Assembly (NCBI GenBank): GCA_029838195.1
Contig: JALGVJ010000017.1
Span: 105,690-169,689 of the forward strand
Reading direction: 5' to 3'
Source: Promethearchaeota archaeon
GTDB lineage: Archaea > Asgardarchaeota > Lokiarchaeia > Sigyniarchaeales > SOKP01
DNA: 64,000 bases
A model generated the notes under the pieces. That model did not search any database and had not been told where the DNA came from. It saw nothing but the letters and a program-made list of their open reading frames with translations. The translations under genes were made by a program, and so were the position numbers. Numbering within the stretch: the first letter of the stretch is position 1; each line of letters begins with the position of its first letter. Below, in pieces: positions 36,422 to 44,926 of the stretch.

Positions 36422-37660
36422 CTAATAGTTAAAACCCTTTAACTGCTGTACCGTGGTGTACATGTCTTTACCACCTTTTCTTAAATAGTCCATGGCTTCC
36501 TCAATTCCTTCAATAGTTAAATTAAACATTGGAATTATTGAAGATATAACTTTTCTCGTCCAAGGCATCCACTCAAACCGAATGATCTCAGGATTTAACC
36601 ATACCACGTTGTTTTTAAAATGATTCGCAATTTCTTTTAGATAATAAATACCGGGTAGTTCATTACGGTGATAATAATAAATTGAGCCGTACTTTTCAGT
36701 CAACTCATAAGAAGCCATTGCGGCATCCCCAACAATGCAAACTTTATAGGAGCTGTTATATTTTTTGAGAAAATCCTCGAATGAAATGGACTCATCGGGA
36801 TTTCTCTGAGCGTTAAAATACAACGATTCATAAATGCAGTTGTGAAAATAATAGTATTTAAAATCTTTCCAATGGGACATGTTATGGGCAGCTGAGAATA
36901 AGAGATTTACCAAATGAGCGTATGGTGTCATGGATCCCCCGACATCCATCAATAATATGAGTTTCACCTCATTCTTGCGTCGTTTGTCAAATACAATTTC
37001 AATATCTCCGCCATTTTTGGCCGTTTTGTCTATCGTTTTATCAATGTTTAATTCATTTCTTTTTCCAATTTCCTCCAATTTTCTAAGCCGTTTAAGAGCA
37101 ACTTTTATTTGTCGGGTATCTAAAACAATATCTTTTCGGTAATCTTGAAAAATGCGTTTTTGAGCTATTTGAATCGCCATGCGCATGCCCGAATTACCCC
37201 CTACTCGCATTCCCATGGGGTTTTGTCCCATGTTTCCAAATTGAGAATCTCCTTGCGTTCCAATCCAATGATGACCAAAATTATGTTCTTCATCTTGTTT
37301 CTTCATTAATTCTTCAAAATGCTTCTGTAATTCTTCAATATTAAAGTCGTACATCATGTCCTTAAACATTTGAGACATTTCTTCTAATTCGGCAGAATCG
37401 AACTTCTTCTCCAGCCAATCCCAAATTTGCTTTTTTATATCTTCGGGAAAAGAAAGGCGTGCATCACGAAAATAGTTCGCAAAAGCGATATCATACACGT
37501 CATATTGGTGCTCATTTTTACAGAGAATCGAACGAGAAGTATAATAAAATTCTACCATGTTATGAACAAGACCTTTATCCAAAGCTTCCATGAGAGTCAT
37601 GTACTCATGGATGGAAACGGGCAATCTCTCCTTCAAGTAATAAAAAAAATCAATGAACAT
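36422..37660 (-). CDS. VWA-domain protein, CoxE-like
   Basis: A 412-residue protein. The N-terminal ~180 residues are helical and charged. A von Willebrand A domain follows with the MIDAS-type motif LMDVGGSMTPY (DxGxS), and the C-terminus ends in a conserved YTTVQQLKGF-like segment. Proteins of this type work with MoxR AAA ATPases as metal-insertion or activation chaperones. The matching MoxR gene is upstream at 38696 on the same strand, but ~1 kb of toxin-antitoxin-like sequence separates the pair. Confidence 0.85.
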   Translation of the reverse strand: MFIDFFYYLKERLPVSIHEYMTLMEALDKGLVHNMVEFYYTSRSILCKNEHQYDVYDIAFANYFRDARLSFPEDIKKQIWDWLEKKFDSAELEEMSQMFKDMMYDFNIEELQKHFEELMKKQDEEHNFGHHWIGTQGDSQFGNMGQNPMGMRVGGNSGMRMAIQIAQKRIFQDYRKDIVLDTRQIKVALKRLRKLEEIGKRNELNIDKTIDKTAKNGGDIEIVFDKRRKNEVKLILLMDVGGSMTPYAHLVNLLFSAAHNMSHWKDFKYYYFHNCIYESLYFNAQRNPDESISFEDFLKKYNSSYKVCIVGDAAMASYELTEKYGSIYYYHRNELPGIYYLKEIANHFKNNVVWLNPEIIRFEWMPWTRKVISSIIPMFNLTIEGIEEAMDYLRKGGKDMYTTVQQLKGFNY

Positions 37661-37869
37661 AATAATACATGAATCATTATTTTTTATTCGTTTTTACATG
37701 TTATAAAAATGATAATCTTACAAAATAACAATGGCATTTTTTGCCTAAAATTTTTATTATTTTCACAAATTCATACCTCGTGAAAAAATAAACATAAATC
37801 AAAAAAAGTCTTTTTGTCAACTATTTTTATTTATTTTGTCTTGCATGCACAAATTTAAGTTATCATTTT

Positions 37870-38223
37870 TCAATAGATTCGATTTTTTTTTTTAATTTTT
37901 TCTTTATATTCTTGAATGTTAAATTTTTTAACACGATTAATTCCGATGTCCGCATCTTCTTCTGTTAGATCCAATTGAATATTATTTTTTCTACAATATT
38001 CGATGAATTCCCATAGAGTTATTCCGGCTAATTCTGCTGCTTTTCCTAAAGATAATTTTCTTTTTCTATATTCATTTAGCATTGTTTCAATTTTTACTTC
38101 TCGAATTGATTTATTTAGTAAATACCTTATGAGATTACTTCTATCCATATTGAGCAAGTTTTGTAAATTGTTAATTTCTTCATTCATTTTTTTTGGTATG
38201 ATAATAGTTATTCTTTTACTCAT
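37870..38223 (-). CDS. UPF0175-family antitoxin-like protein
   Basis: A 117-residue protein with an N-terminal ribbon-helix-helix-like part (KRITIIIPKKM) and then the UPF0175 helix-turn-helix YRKRKLSLGKAAELAGIT. These are usually partners of PIN-domain proteins of the DUF3368 family. Such a partner, broken, lies directly upstream. The start at 38223 is preferred to 38238 because GAGGGG sits seven bases before it. Confidence 0.8.
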   Translation of the reverse strand: MSKRITIIIPKKMNEEINNLQNLLNMDRSNLIRYLLNKSIREVKIETMLNEYRKRKLSLGKAAELAGITLWEFIEYCRKNNIQLDLTEEDADIGINRVKKFNIQEYKEKIKKKNRIY

Positions 38224-38239
38224 AATTTTTCCCCTCATT

Positions 38240-38525
38240 TTAATATTTTTGATAAACCAATGCTCCTAACCAACCATCTGAAGAATATCTTGCAAGATTT
38301 ATAACATATTCCTCCGTATTTATAATATCATTTTTTAATAAAAGTAATAAAGTATCGGTTGTTGTTAAAAACTTAATTTTGTGTTATTCTGCTAAAATCC
38401 TTGCTTTTTTTTCATCTATTATGAGAATACAATCAAAATATTTTGCTAATTGAATAGATTCTGATTCTCCGGGATGTAAATAATTCGTTAATAATGAATC
38501 AGGATTTTATACATGAATTATTTTT
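38240..38525 (-). pseudogene. DUF3368-like PIN-domain toxin, C-terminal remnant
   Basis: The minus-strand frame reads LHPGESESIQLAKYFDCILI, then IDEKKAR, LTTTDTLLLLL and NLARYSSDGWLGALVYQKY, matching the second half of DUF3368 PIN proteins. Two stops interrupt it (after IIHV and after ILAE), and the N-terminus with the first acidic residues is missing. It ends two bases before the UPF0175 gene's first ATG, the expected pair arrangement. Confidence 0.7.
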
Positions 38526-38695
38526 ATTTTATTATCAAATTATAATTCGTTAAAAATTATAAAAACTTAAATTGGAAATCTTACCTTATCCAAAACAAAA
38601 AAAATCAATGAAAATGATATTTTTGCTGCATTATTTTTATTCGTTTGAACTATAATTTAAAAAGAATTTAATTTAACAAGAAAATATTAATTCTT

Positions 38696-39547
38696 TTAGA
38701 TGGGAAATTTAACTTTATCCAAAACGATCTCAAGATCTTTTTCCTTTTTAATTAAAACGCCGAGGAAAGGAATGTGATGCTTCATTTCATCCACTGTTAT
38801 TCCACTTTTCAAGAGAACACCAATCCAATCAAGAAGTTCTGAAGTAGAAGGCATTTTTCTAAGTTGAGTAATGGTTCTTAACATGTAGAAATGCTTCAAA
38901 CATTGATTTAATAAATTTTCTTTTAAGTTTGGATAATGTAGCTTACAAATTTCTGCCATGAATTCCTTAGAGGGAAATTCAATATAATGAAATACACAGC
39001 GACGCAAAAAGGCATCAGGAAGCTCTTTTTCATTATTTGATGTGATGATGACGATGGGCCTGGTTTTTGCTTTTATGAATTCCCGAGTTTCTTTTATATA
39101 AAATTCCATGACATCTAATTCTTGAAGTAAATCATTTGGAAATTCTATATCTGCTTTATCAATCTCATCTATTAGTAATACACATTGCTCTTCAGATACA
39201 AAAGCCTCCCCAAGGGGGCCAAGCGTGATGTAATCATGTATGTTATTCACATCCCTTTCATCGCTTCCAAATCTGCTGTCATTTAACCTCTGAACGGTAT
39301 CGTACATGTAACAACCGTCAATAGCCTCAGTGGTGCTTTTAATGTTCCAAATGATTAATCGCTTTCCTAGGGCTTCTGCTATGGCGTGAGCCAAGAGAGT
39401 TTTTCCCGTACCAGGCTCTCCTTTTACGAGAAGCGGACGGCCCAGCGCAATAGATACATTTACTATATTTCTGAGTTGGGGATCTGCGATGTATTTAATC
39501 CTGTCAGTATTGACGTCTCCCTTAAATTGATTAAAGGATTGACTCAT
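38696..39547 (-). CDS. MoxR-type AAA+ ATPase
   Basis: A 283-residue AAA+ ATPase. Walker A is GEPGTGKTLLAHAIAE (residues ~42-57), Walker B VLLIDEIDKAD, sensor 1 VIITSNNEKELPDAFLRRC with the arginine finger. The length is typical of MoxR without extra domains. MoxR ATPases remodel or load metal cofactors together with VWA partners; the VWA gene at 36422 is the presumed partner. ATG start; the upstream hydrolase gene is divergent. Confidence 0.9.
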   Translation of the reverse strand: MSQSFNQFKGDVNTDRIKYIADPQLRNIVNVSIALGRPLLVKGEPGTGKTLLAHAIAEALGKRLIIWNIKSTTEAIDGCYMYDTVQRLNDSRFGSDERDVNNIHDYITLGPLGEAFVSEEQCVLLIDEIDKADIEFPNDLLQELDVMEFYIKETREFIKAKTRPIVIITSNNEKELPDAFLRRCVFHYIEFPSKEFMAEICKLHYPNLKENLLNQCLKHFYMLRTITQLRKMPSTSELLDWIGVLLKSGITVDEMKHHIPFLGVLIKKEKDLEIVLDKVKFPI

Positions 39548-39706
39548 GCTTGAGTAAATTTTCTGAAAGATAAAAGTTTTTTGTTTAAATTAGAGAAGAT
39601 AAAAAAATTAAAGGAATGAGAATATATAGAAAATAATTGAAATTCATGATGTTCTTTATTGAATACATGAATTTTTATTAAATCGTAATAAAGCACCAAG
39701 TGATTC

Positions 39707-40603
39707 ATGATGGAAATAATACGCACGCCCGATGAGAGATTTGAAAATCTCGCGGGATATGATTTTAGACCTAATTATCTTCACGTTAATGGGCTTAGGC
39801 TTCATTACGTCGATGAAGGAACAGTAGCAAGCGAAACCATTCTATTAATGCATGGAGAACCGTCTTGGGCATTTTTATATCGGCACATGATACCTCCTTT
39901 GGTAGAATCCGGATTCAGAGTAATCGCGCCCGATTTAATCGGATTTGGCCGTTCGGATAAACCCATGAAACAAGCGGATCATTCTTATCAAAAACACGTG
40001 GAATGGATTGCAAGTTGGATGAAAACCATTAATCTTAAGAACATCACGATGTTCTGCCAAGATTGGGGTTCACTTATTGGGTTAAGGGTTGCTATAGAAA
40101 ATAAAGAAAGATTTAAACGGATCATTCTTGCAAATGGCGGGCTACCGACCGGCGAGCAACGCATGAATGAAGCTTTTTTAAGATGGAGAGAATTTTCCCG
40201 AAATTCTCGGCAATTTAAAATTGAAAGAATAATTCAAGGAGGAACCGTTACAAAATTAACTAAAAAGGTTTTACAAGGCTATGCAGCCCCCTTTCCAGAC
40301 GATTCTTACATGGCAGGGGCTCGCATCATGCCTTCTTTAGTTCCAATTAGCACGGATGACCCCGAGCATGAGGCTAACAAGAGAGCGATTGAAGAATATA
40401 AAAAATGGGATATTCCTTTCTTGACGGCATTTTCCGATAAGGACCCTATTACTCGAGGTGGAGAAAAATTTTGGCAAGAAAATGTTCCGGGAGCAAGAAA
40501 TCAAGATCATATTATCATTAAAAATGCGGGACATTTTTTACAAGAAGATAAAGGGTCCGAAATAGCGGAAGTTATCATTAAATTTATTGAAAAAAATCCT
40601 TGA
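39707..40603 (+). CDS. haloalkane dehalogenase-like alpha/beta hydrolase (HLD-I type)
   Basis: A 298-residue hydrolase that follows the DhlA/DhmA pattern closely: LMHGEPSWAFLYRHMIP (oxyanion hole), VIAPDLIGFGRSDKP, the nucleophile elbow CQDWGSLIG with Asp followed by the halide-binding Trp, YAAPFPDDSYMAGAR in the cap, the acid region SDKDPITR, and the catalytic His in NAGHFLQED. Epoxide hydrolases share the fold but lack this Asp-Trp and PFPD pattern. The substrate is unproven. It is divergent from MoxR. The start is one of two adjacent ATGs. Confidence 0.82.
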   Translation: MMEIIRTPDERFENLAGYDFRPNYLHVNGLRLHYVDEGTVASETILLMHGEPSWAFLYRHMIPPLVESGFRVIAPDLIGFGRSDKPMKQADHSYQKHVEWIASWMKTINLKNITMFCQDWGSLIGLRVAIENKERFKRIILANGGLPTGEQRMNEAFLRWREFSRNSRQFKIERIIQGGTVTKLTKKVLQGYAAPFPDDSYMAGARIMPSLVPISTDDPEHEANKRAIEEYKKWDIPFLTAFSDKDPITRGGEKFWQENVPGARNQDHIIIKNAGHFLQEDKGSEIAEVIIKFIEKNP

Positions 40604-41158
40604 TGAATTGTTTTTTCTTTCCTATTAAACAAACTACATGCGATTTTCCGATATCCAACCTTATATTTTTATTATTTATTAATTTTTTAATTTGTTTAAA
40701 ATATTACATGTTTTTAGTGGTTGATCCGATATACCATTTTTATATAAAATTTACTTTTTTCATGGAAAAAATTCAATATTCTTGGGCGTTCATGTCCTTA
40801 GCTCCAATAAATTATTTAGCTTTTTACTATCCATTTATTAGGGTCATTGTTTTAATTTCCATGAAAAGTTCTCATGTTTTTACTTTTTAAAAGATTAAAA
40901 ATTTTTTTAATGCATTTATTTATTCTCTATTTTATTTTTGTAGCTACATGTTCTCATGAACTTAAATTAAAATTATTTAATTAATCGTAATAGATTTCGG
41001 AACTATTATAAACAATTTATTGACTTTCAATTTAACATATTACATTAAAGAGTATTCTCTTAATTATTTTTATTAAAGAGAATCTCTTCCATAAAATATA
41101 GCGCAATGTTTTTTTACCTTTATTTATCCTAAAATAGGATATAATTCCGTGAATAGAT
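40604..41158. other. intergenic, AT-rich
   Basis: A 96-codon open frame at 40600-40890 is Phe/Ile/Tyr-rich and low-complexity and looks like chance. Nothing else is seen. Confidence 0.4.
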
Positions 41159-41890
41159 ATGAAAAAATTTCTAACTGTTTTTGGAATCGTGCATTGGGGG
41201 CTTATTGGGTTTTTGATTTATTATTCCATTTTCGTTTTAAAAATAAATTGGAGCTGGATTTTATTTGGCTTTCTCGTTTACTTGGTATTTTTTTTCTTAG
41301 TAATTGTTCGAATTATTCGCCATTACTATCATTTCCCCATTCCTTCTATCATGACTCAAGTTATTGATAATCCCTTGCGGAGGAAATTCATTCAAAATCC
41401 TGAAATTATTGCGGATAGAATGCAACTTGAACCCGGAATGAACATTGTAGAGATCGGCCCAGGTAAAGGACATTATACAATTGCCGTGGCAAAACGTATT
41501 TTACCCGATGGAAAAGTATACGCAGTAGATATTTCAGAAAAAGTTATTAACCTTTTGAAAAGAAAGATAGAAAAAGAAAGAATTACTAACATCATTCCTC
41601 AAATAGAAAATGCACATGCTTTTTCTTTTTCTAATGAAAGCATAGACCGAGTATTTGCAATTGCTTGCTTACCAGAAATTCCTGAACCGGTAAAAGTATT
41701 GAAAGAATGTTATAGAATCTTAAAGCCAATGGGATTAGTAAGCCTTTGCGAATTATTTATCGATCCAGATTATCCTCGCAGAAAAACAGAAATGAAATGG
41801 GCAAGAAAAGCGGGATTCGAATTGGAGCAAGGATTCGGAAATTGGTTTGCCTATCAATTAAATTTTCGTAAAAAGTTCAATAAATTTTGA
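41159..41890 (+). CDS. membrane-anchored class I SAM methyltransferase
   Basis: A 243-residue protein. Residues 1-60 form two transmembrane helices. The methyltransferase core follows: VEIGPGKGHYTIAVAK (SAM glycine loop, about residue 95), GKVYAVDIS (strand 2 acid), and a post-core CELFIDPDYPRR segment. It lacks obvious specificity motifs. The arrangement fits lipid or quinone-like substrates at the membrane. The gene stands alone. Confidence 0.82.
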   Translation: MKKFLTVFGIVHWGLIGFLIYYSIFVLKINWSWILFGFLVYLVFFFLVIVRIIRHYYHFPIPSIMTQVIDNPLRRKFIQNPEIIADRMQLEPGMNIVEIGPGKGHYTIAVAKRILPDGKVYAVDISEKVINLLKRKIEKERITNIIPQIENAHAFSFSNESIDRVFAIACLPEIPEPVKVLKECYRILKPMGLVSLCELFIDPDYPRRKTEMKWARKAGFELEQGFGNWFAYQLNFRKKFNKF

Positions 41891-41902
41891 GTTAGACACG
41901 AA

Positions 41903-42594
41903 TCAAATAAAAGATTTTAAAGCATGCTCTCCCTCTTTGAGTGCTAAATCAAGTATAGCTTCTACCTGAATTTCTACCGTATTAAGTAAAGGAATGGTCG
42001 TCATGTATTGAGTTATAATTAAATGAAGTTCCGTGCACCCTAAAATCACGCCATCAATATCTTTTACTTTTATAAGCGAGAGCATGTTATTACAGCTTTG
42101 TTCCTAAGTGACACCTATAACTAAATCGTTAAATTTTATTTTATCAATAATGTTTTGATTCTCCAAACTCGGAGTAATCACTGCGATTCCATATTGTTTA
42201 AACCCATCCTGATAAAATGAAAACTGCATGGTTATTTATTCCTAATATTAATACTTTTTTCATCTCTTTTTCTCTTACTTTTCAAGTTCATGAAAAACTA
42301 ATAGAGGAGAATTAGCAACCACAAGGATTAATTCCGCTCCAGCAGCTTGTAATGAGGAAATTCCTTTTAAAAGACATGCTAAAGGATTTGATTTATCAAT
42401 CGCATTTTTAAAATCGGTAAATTTCTGAAAATTCACACTGAAAATGATGATTCTTGAGTAATAATAATCATGAAAACGCTTGAAATAATTGTAGTGTATC
42501 AAATCGTAATACATTAGAGTTGATTTATAACTCATTCCTCCTAATATTCCAATCCTTTTTTTCCTTTTTCCAGAAATCCTTCAATTTCCAACAT
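41903..42594 (-). pseudogene. aspartate/glutamate racemase-family gene, disrupted
   Basis: The pieces recover one racemase: RIGILGGMSYKSTLMYYDLI with upstream codons in another frame, LQAAGAELILVVANSP (the first active-site Cys of NT/S-type relatives is not visible), a middle piece GFKQYGIAVITPS, a TAG stop, then DGVILGCTELHLII with the second active-site Cys and LLNTVEIQVEAILD. A frameshift in the A-rich start, further breaks near 42275 and the stop make it dead. Confidence 0.75.
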
Positions 42595-42710
42595 GAAAAT
42601 GAATTAATTGACCGAAGGACTCTATTGTTTAAAAAATATTATTTAATCGATTCATAAAAAAATTAAAAAAAAATGAGAGGTATTTTTCCTTCTTTATCTC
42701 CTATAATTTA

Positions 42711-43439
42711 TTATCCTCGTATTAATCCAAAATAAAAAAGCCAAAAGCTACTTAAATATCCAATCCGAATAAAAACAATAGCAATTCCGGGCACCGTTAC
42801 CCCTTCGAACAATCCAAAAATACAAAATGAAAACGACCCCAAGGATAATAATAGGAATTTTTTCCTCATGGTTCCCGAGGACTGCCATGCTTTCCTCAAG
42901 AAACCAATTCCTAGAAAAAACACGAGAGAGAAGAGTAAAATAGCCATCAAGATTCCCGCTACTGAGTATAAATTAATGTTATAATCAATTAAAACTTCTG
43001 GCGATTCCATGTTAACAGGGTATACAAAATTAAAAGAATCTAAAGGATTAAGGAATATTATAACTTCGAAAAGAATGCTTAAAATGATAAAAATGGAAAG
43101 AATGAGCCAATTATTTTTCTCTAATAATAACTCCACGCCAATATAAATCGATACGATTATTACCGGCGCATACCAAACATAACTTAAAAGCCCCACCAAG
43201 CCATGATCATTGGGAAGATTCTGTCCCACCAAAAGAACGGAAAGAAAATCTAAAAACACTCCCAAAAACATGAGTCCGGCAAACATTGAAGCAGCTCCTA
43301 AATAAATCAACAGTTTCGCATTAAGTTTTTTCGCTCTATAAATGAAAAAACTCCCAAATATTATCCCAAAAATCACCACGAAAGAAGAAGTTATCCCATC
43401 TATCCATCCAAAGGTATTTAACACGATTTTAACCTCCAT
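42711..43439 (-). CDS. stand-alone 7TM membrane protein, fourth, divergent paralogue
   Basis: 242 residues, seven hydrophobic helices, same size and helix spacing as the proteins at 415, 1796 and 33704, with a comparable FGLIRG tail and an early basic loop (YRAKKLNAKLLIYLG) matching KYRKIKLKVLLFVG in the third copy. Sequence identity is low, so membership is inferred from topology and this loop. ATG start. The function is unknown. Confidence 0.75.
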   Translation of the reverse strand: MEVKIVLNTFGWIDGITSSFVVIFGIIFGSFFIYRAKKLNAKLLIYLGAASMFAGLMFLGVFLDFLSVLLVGQNLPNDHGLVGLLSYVWYAPVIIVSIYIGVELLLEKNNWLILSIFIILSILFEVIIFLNPLDSFNFVYPVNMESPEVLIDYNINLYSVAGILMAILLFSLVFFLGIGFLRKAWQSSGTMRKKFLLLSLGSFSFCIFGLFEGVTVPGIAIVFIRIGYLSSFWLFYFGLIRG

Positions 43440-43704
43440 GAGTTTAATTTAAAATAATACCATTTGATCATAAATAGAATGCATATTTATTCTTTTGGTA
43501 ATTTTTTCTATAAACGTGATCATGGTTTAAAAATTAAAGACAATGCTTATGCCAGTAAGAACCAAAATAACAAGAAATTCAAAATTATAAGGGTTTAAAA
43601 TAAAAAAATATTTTTTTTAATTATTTATTTTGAATATGCCATTATCTTGTTTAAGAAGCGCGGCAACATCATGATTGCTAATCGGATGCTTCAGATCTCA
43701 TTTA

Positions 43705-44892
43705 TCATTTATTTTGGGCAAGAATTGTAACTGAAGCTACTGAGAATGCACCCCCTAAGTTATGACAGAGCCCTATTCTTGCGTCAGGAACTTGCCTGCC
43801 TTCTGCTCTTCCTTGCAATTGCTTGGTGATTTCCTGAAGCATTCGACAGCCTGTAGAACCAATGGGGTGGCCAAAAGATTTTAGTCCACCTGAAGGGTTT
43901 ACTGCTGTTTCTCCATCCCAATTGAAGGTACCATTTTTTAACTCCTCTGCCGCTTTTCCTCGATCGCAGAATTGTAAATCCTGGCAGTTGATTAATTCGG
44001 TAATTGTAAAACAATCGTGAACTTCAGCACAATTAATTTCTTTTCGTGGATTAGTTATGCCGGCTTCCTTATAGGCCATTTCAGCAGCTTTTACTGTTGA
44101 CGGAAATGAAGTAAAATCCCAACCGGGACCTGGTGGCGGAATGTACCATGGAAAATTTGTTCTGCATGATATTGCGTTTGCTTTTATTACCACGAAATCA
44201 TCGCCATGAGCATAGCTTGGCGCCAGTTCCGGACGTGTTAATATTAACGCAGCTGCACCATCCGACATGGCACAACAATCAAATCTCCCTAAGGGATCCG
44301 CAATCATGGGGGCGCGCATGGCAGTTTCAATCGTAATTTTCGACCGAAAATGAGCTTTTGGATGATAACTACCATTATCATGATTTTTAACGGCCACACG
44401 TGCTAAATCTTCTTTTGTCCAACCAAATTCGTGGAAACAGCGAGTAGCTGCCATGGAAAACATTGCAGGTGCAGAGGGTAAAGGTAATACAGGGTGGCCA
44501 AAAATTTTGAAGCCCGGAAGGCCGCTAGAACCTTCATCCATTAATTTTTCTACGCCACATGCCATGACCACGTCATAGGTACCTGAAGCCACGCCAAAAC
44601 ATGCGTTTCTAAAAGCGTCCATTCCGCTCGCACAATAATTCTCTATACGCGTGATGGGAATGCCATCGAGTCTCAAGATATCCTCTACCGTTGCTCCGGA
44701 CATTCCCGTAAAGTAATAATAGATTCCCACCCATACGGCTTCCACTTCTTCTTTTTTCATGCCCGCATCTTTGAACGCCCCTTGAGCCGCATCAAATAAG
44801 AGATCGTACTGATTCTTATCCCATCTTTCGCCATATTTTGTTGCATCAGCTCCAATAATAGCTACTTTATCTCGAATTCCTTTTATACCCAT
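43705..44892 (-). CDS. acetyl-CoA C-acyltransferase (SCP-x/archaeal-type thiolase)
   Basis: This 395-residue thiolase has the nucleophile in ENYCASGMDAFRNA, the His-containing segment GHPIGSTGCRML, and CHNLGGAFSVAS at the C-terminus, as in archaeal and SCP-x thiolases. It condenses or cleaves acyl-CoAs. It starts 34 bases after the HMG-CoA-synthase-like/DUF35 gene, with a strong AAAGGAGGT site before the ATG. Archaeal thiolases commonly form complexes with HMG-CoA synthase through a DUF35 protein, but here the partner lacks catalytic residues, so an acyl-CoA metabolic role (beta-oxidation or condensation) is as likely as the mevalonate pathway. Confidence 0.88.
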   Translation of the reverse strand: MGIKGIRDKVAIIGADATKYGERWDKNQYDLLFDAAQGAFKDAGMKKEEVEAVWVGIYYYFTGMSGATVEDILRLDGIPITRIENYCASGMDAFRNACFGVASGTYDVVMACGVEKLMDEGSSGLPGFKIFGHPVLPLPSAPAMFSMAATRCFHEFGWTKEDLARVAVKNHDNGSYHPKAHFRSKITIETAMRAPMIADPLGRFDCCAMSDGAAALILTRPELAPSYAHGDDFVVIKANAISCRTNFPWYIPPPGPGWDFTSFPSTVKAAEMAYKEAGITNPRKEINCAEVHDCFTITELINCQDLQFCDRGKAAEELKNGTFNWDGETAVNPSGGLKSFGHPIGSTGCRMLQEITKQLQGRAEGRQVPDARIGLCHNLGGAFSVASVTILAQNK

Positions 44893-44926
44893 TTTTCACT
44901 TACCTCCTTTAATTTTTTATAATTAA

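Noticed and set aside
40600..40890. 96-codon plus-strand frame after the dehalogenase gene
   Set aside because: Phe/Ile/Tyr-rich, low-complexity translation with no family resemblance, in very AT-rich DNA. It overlaps the hydrolase stop and looks like chance.
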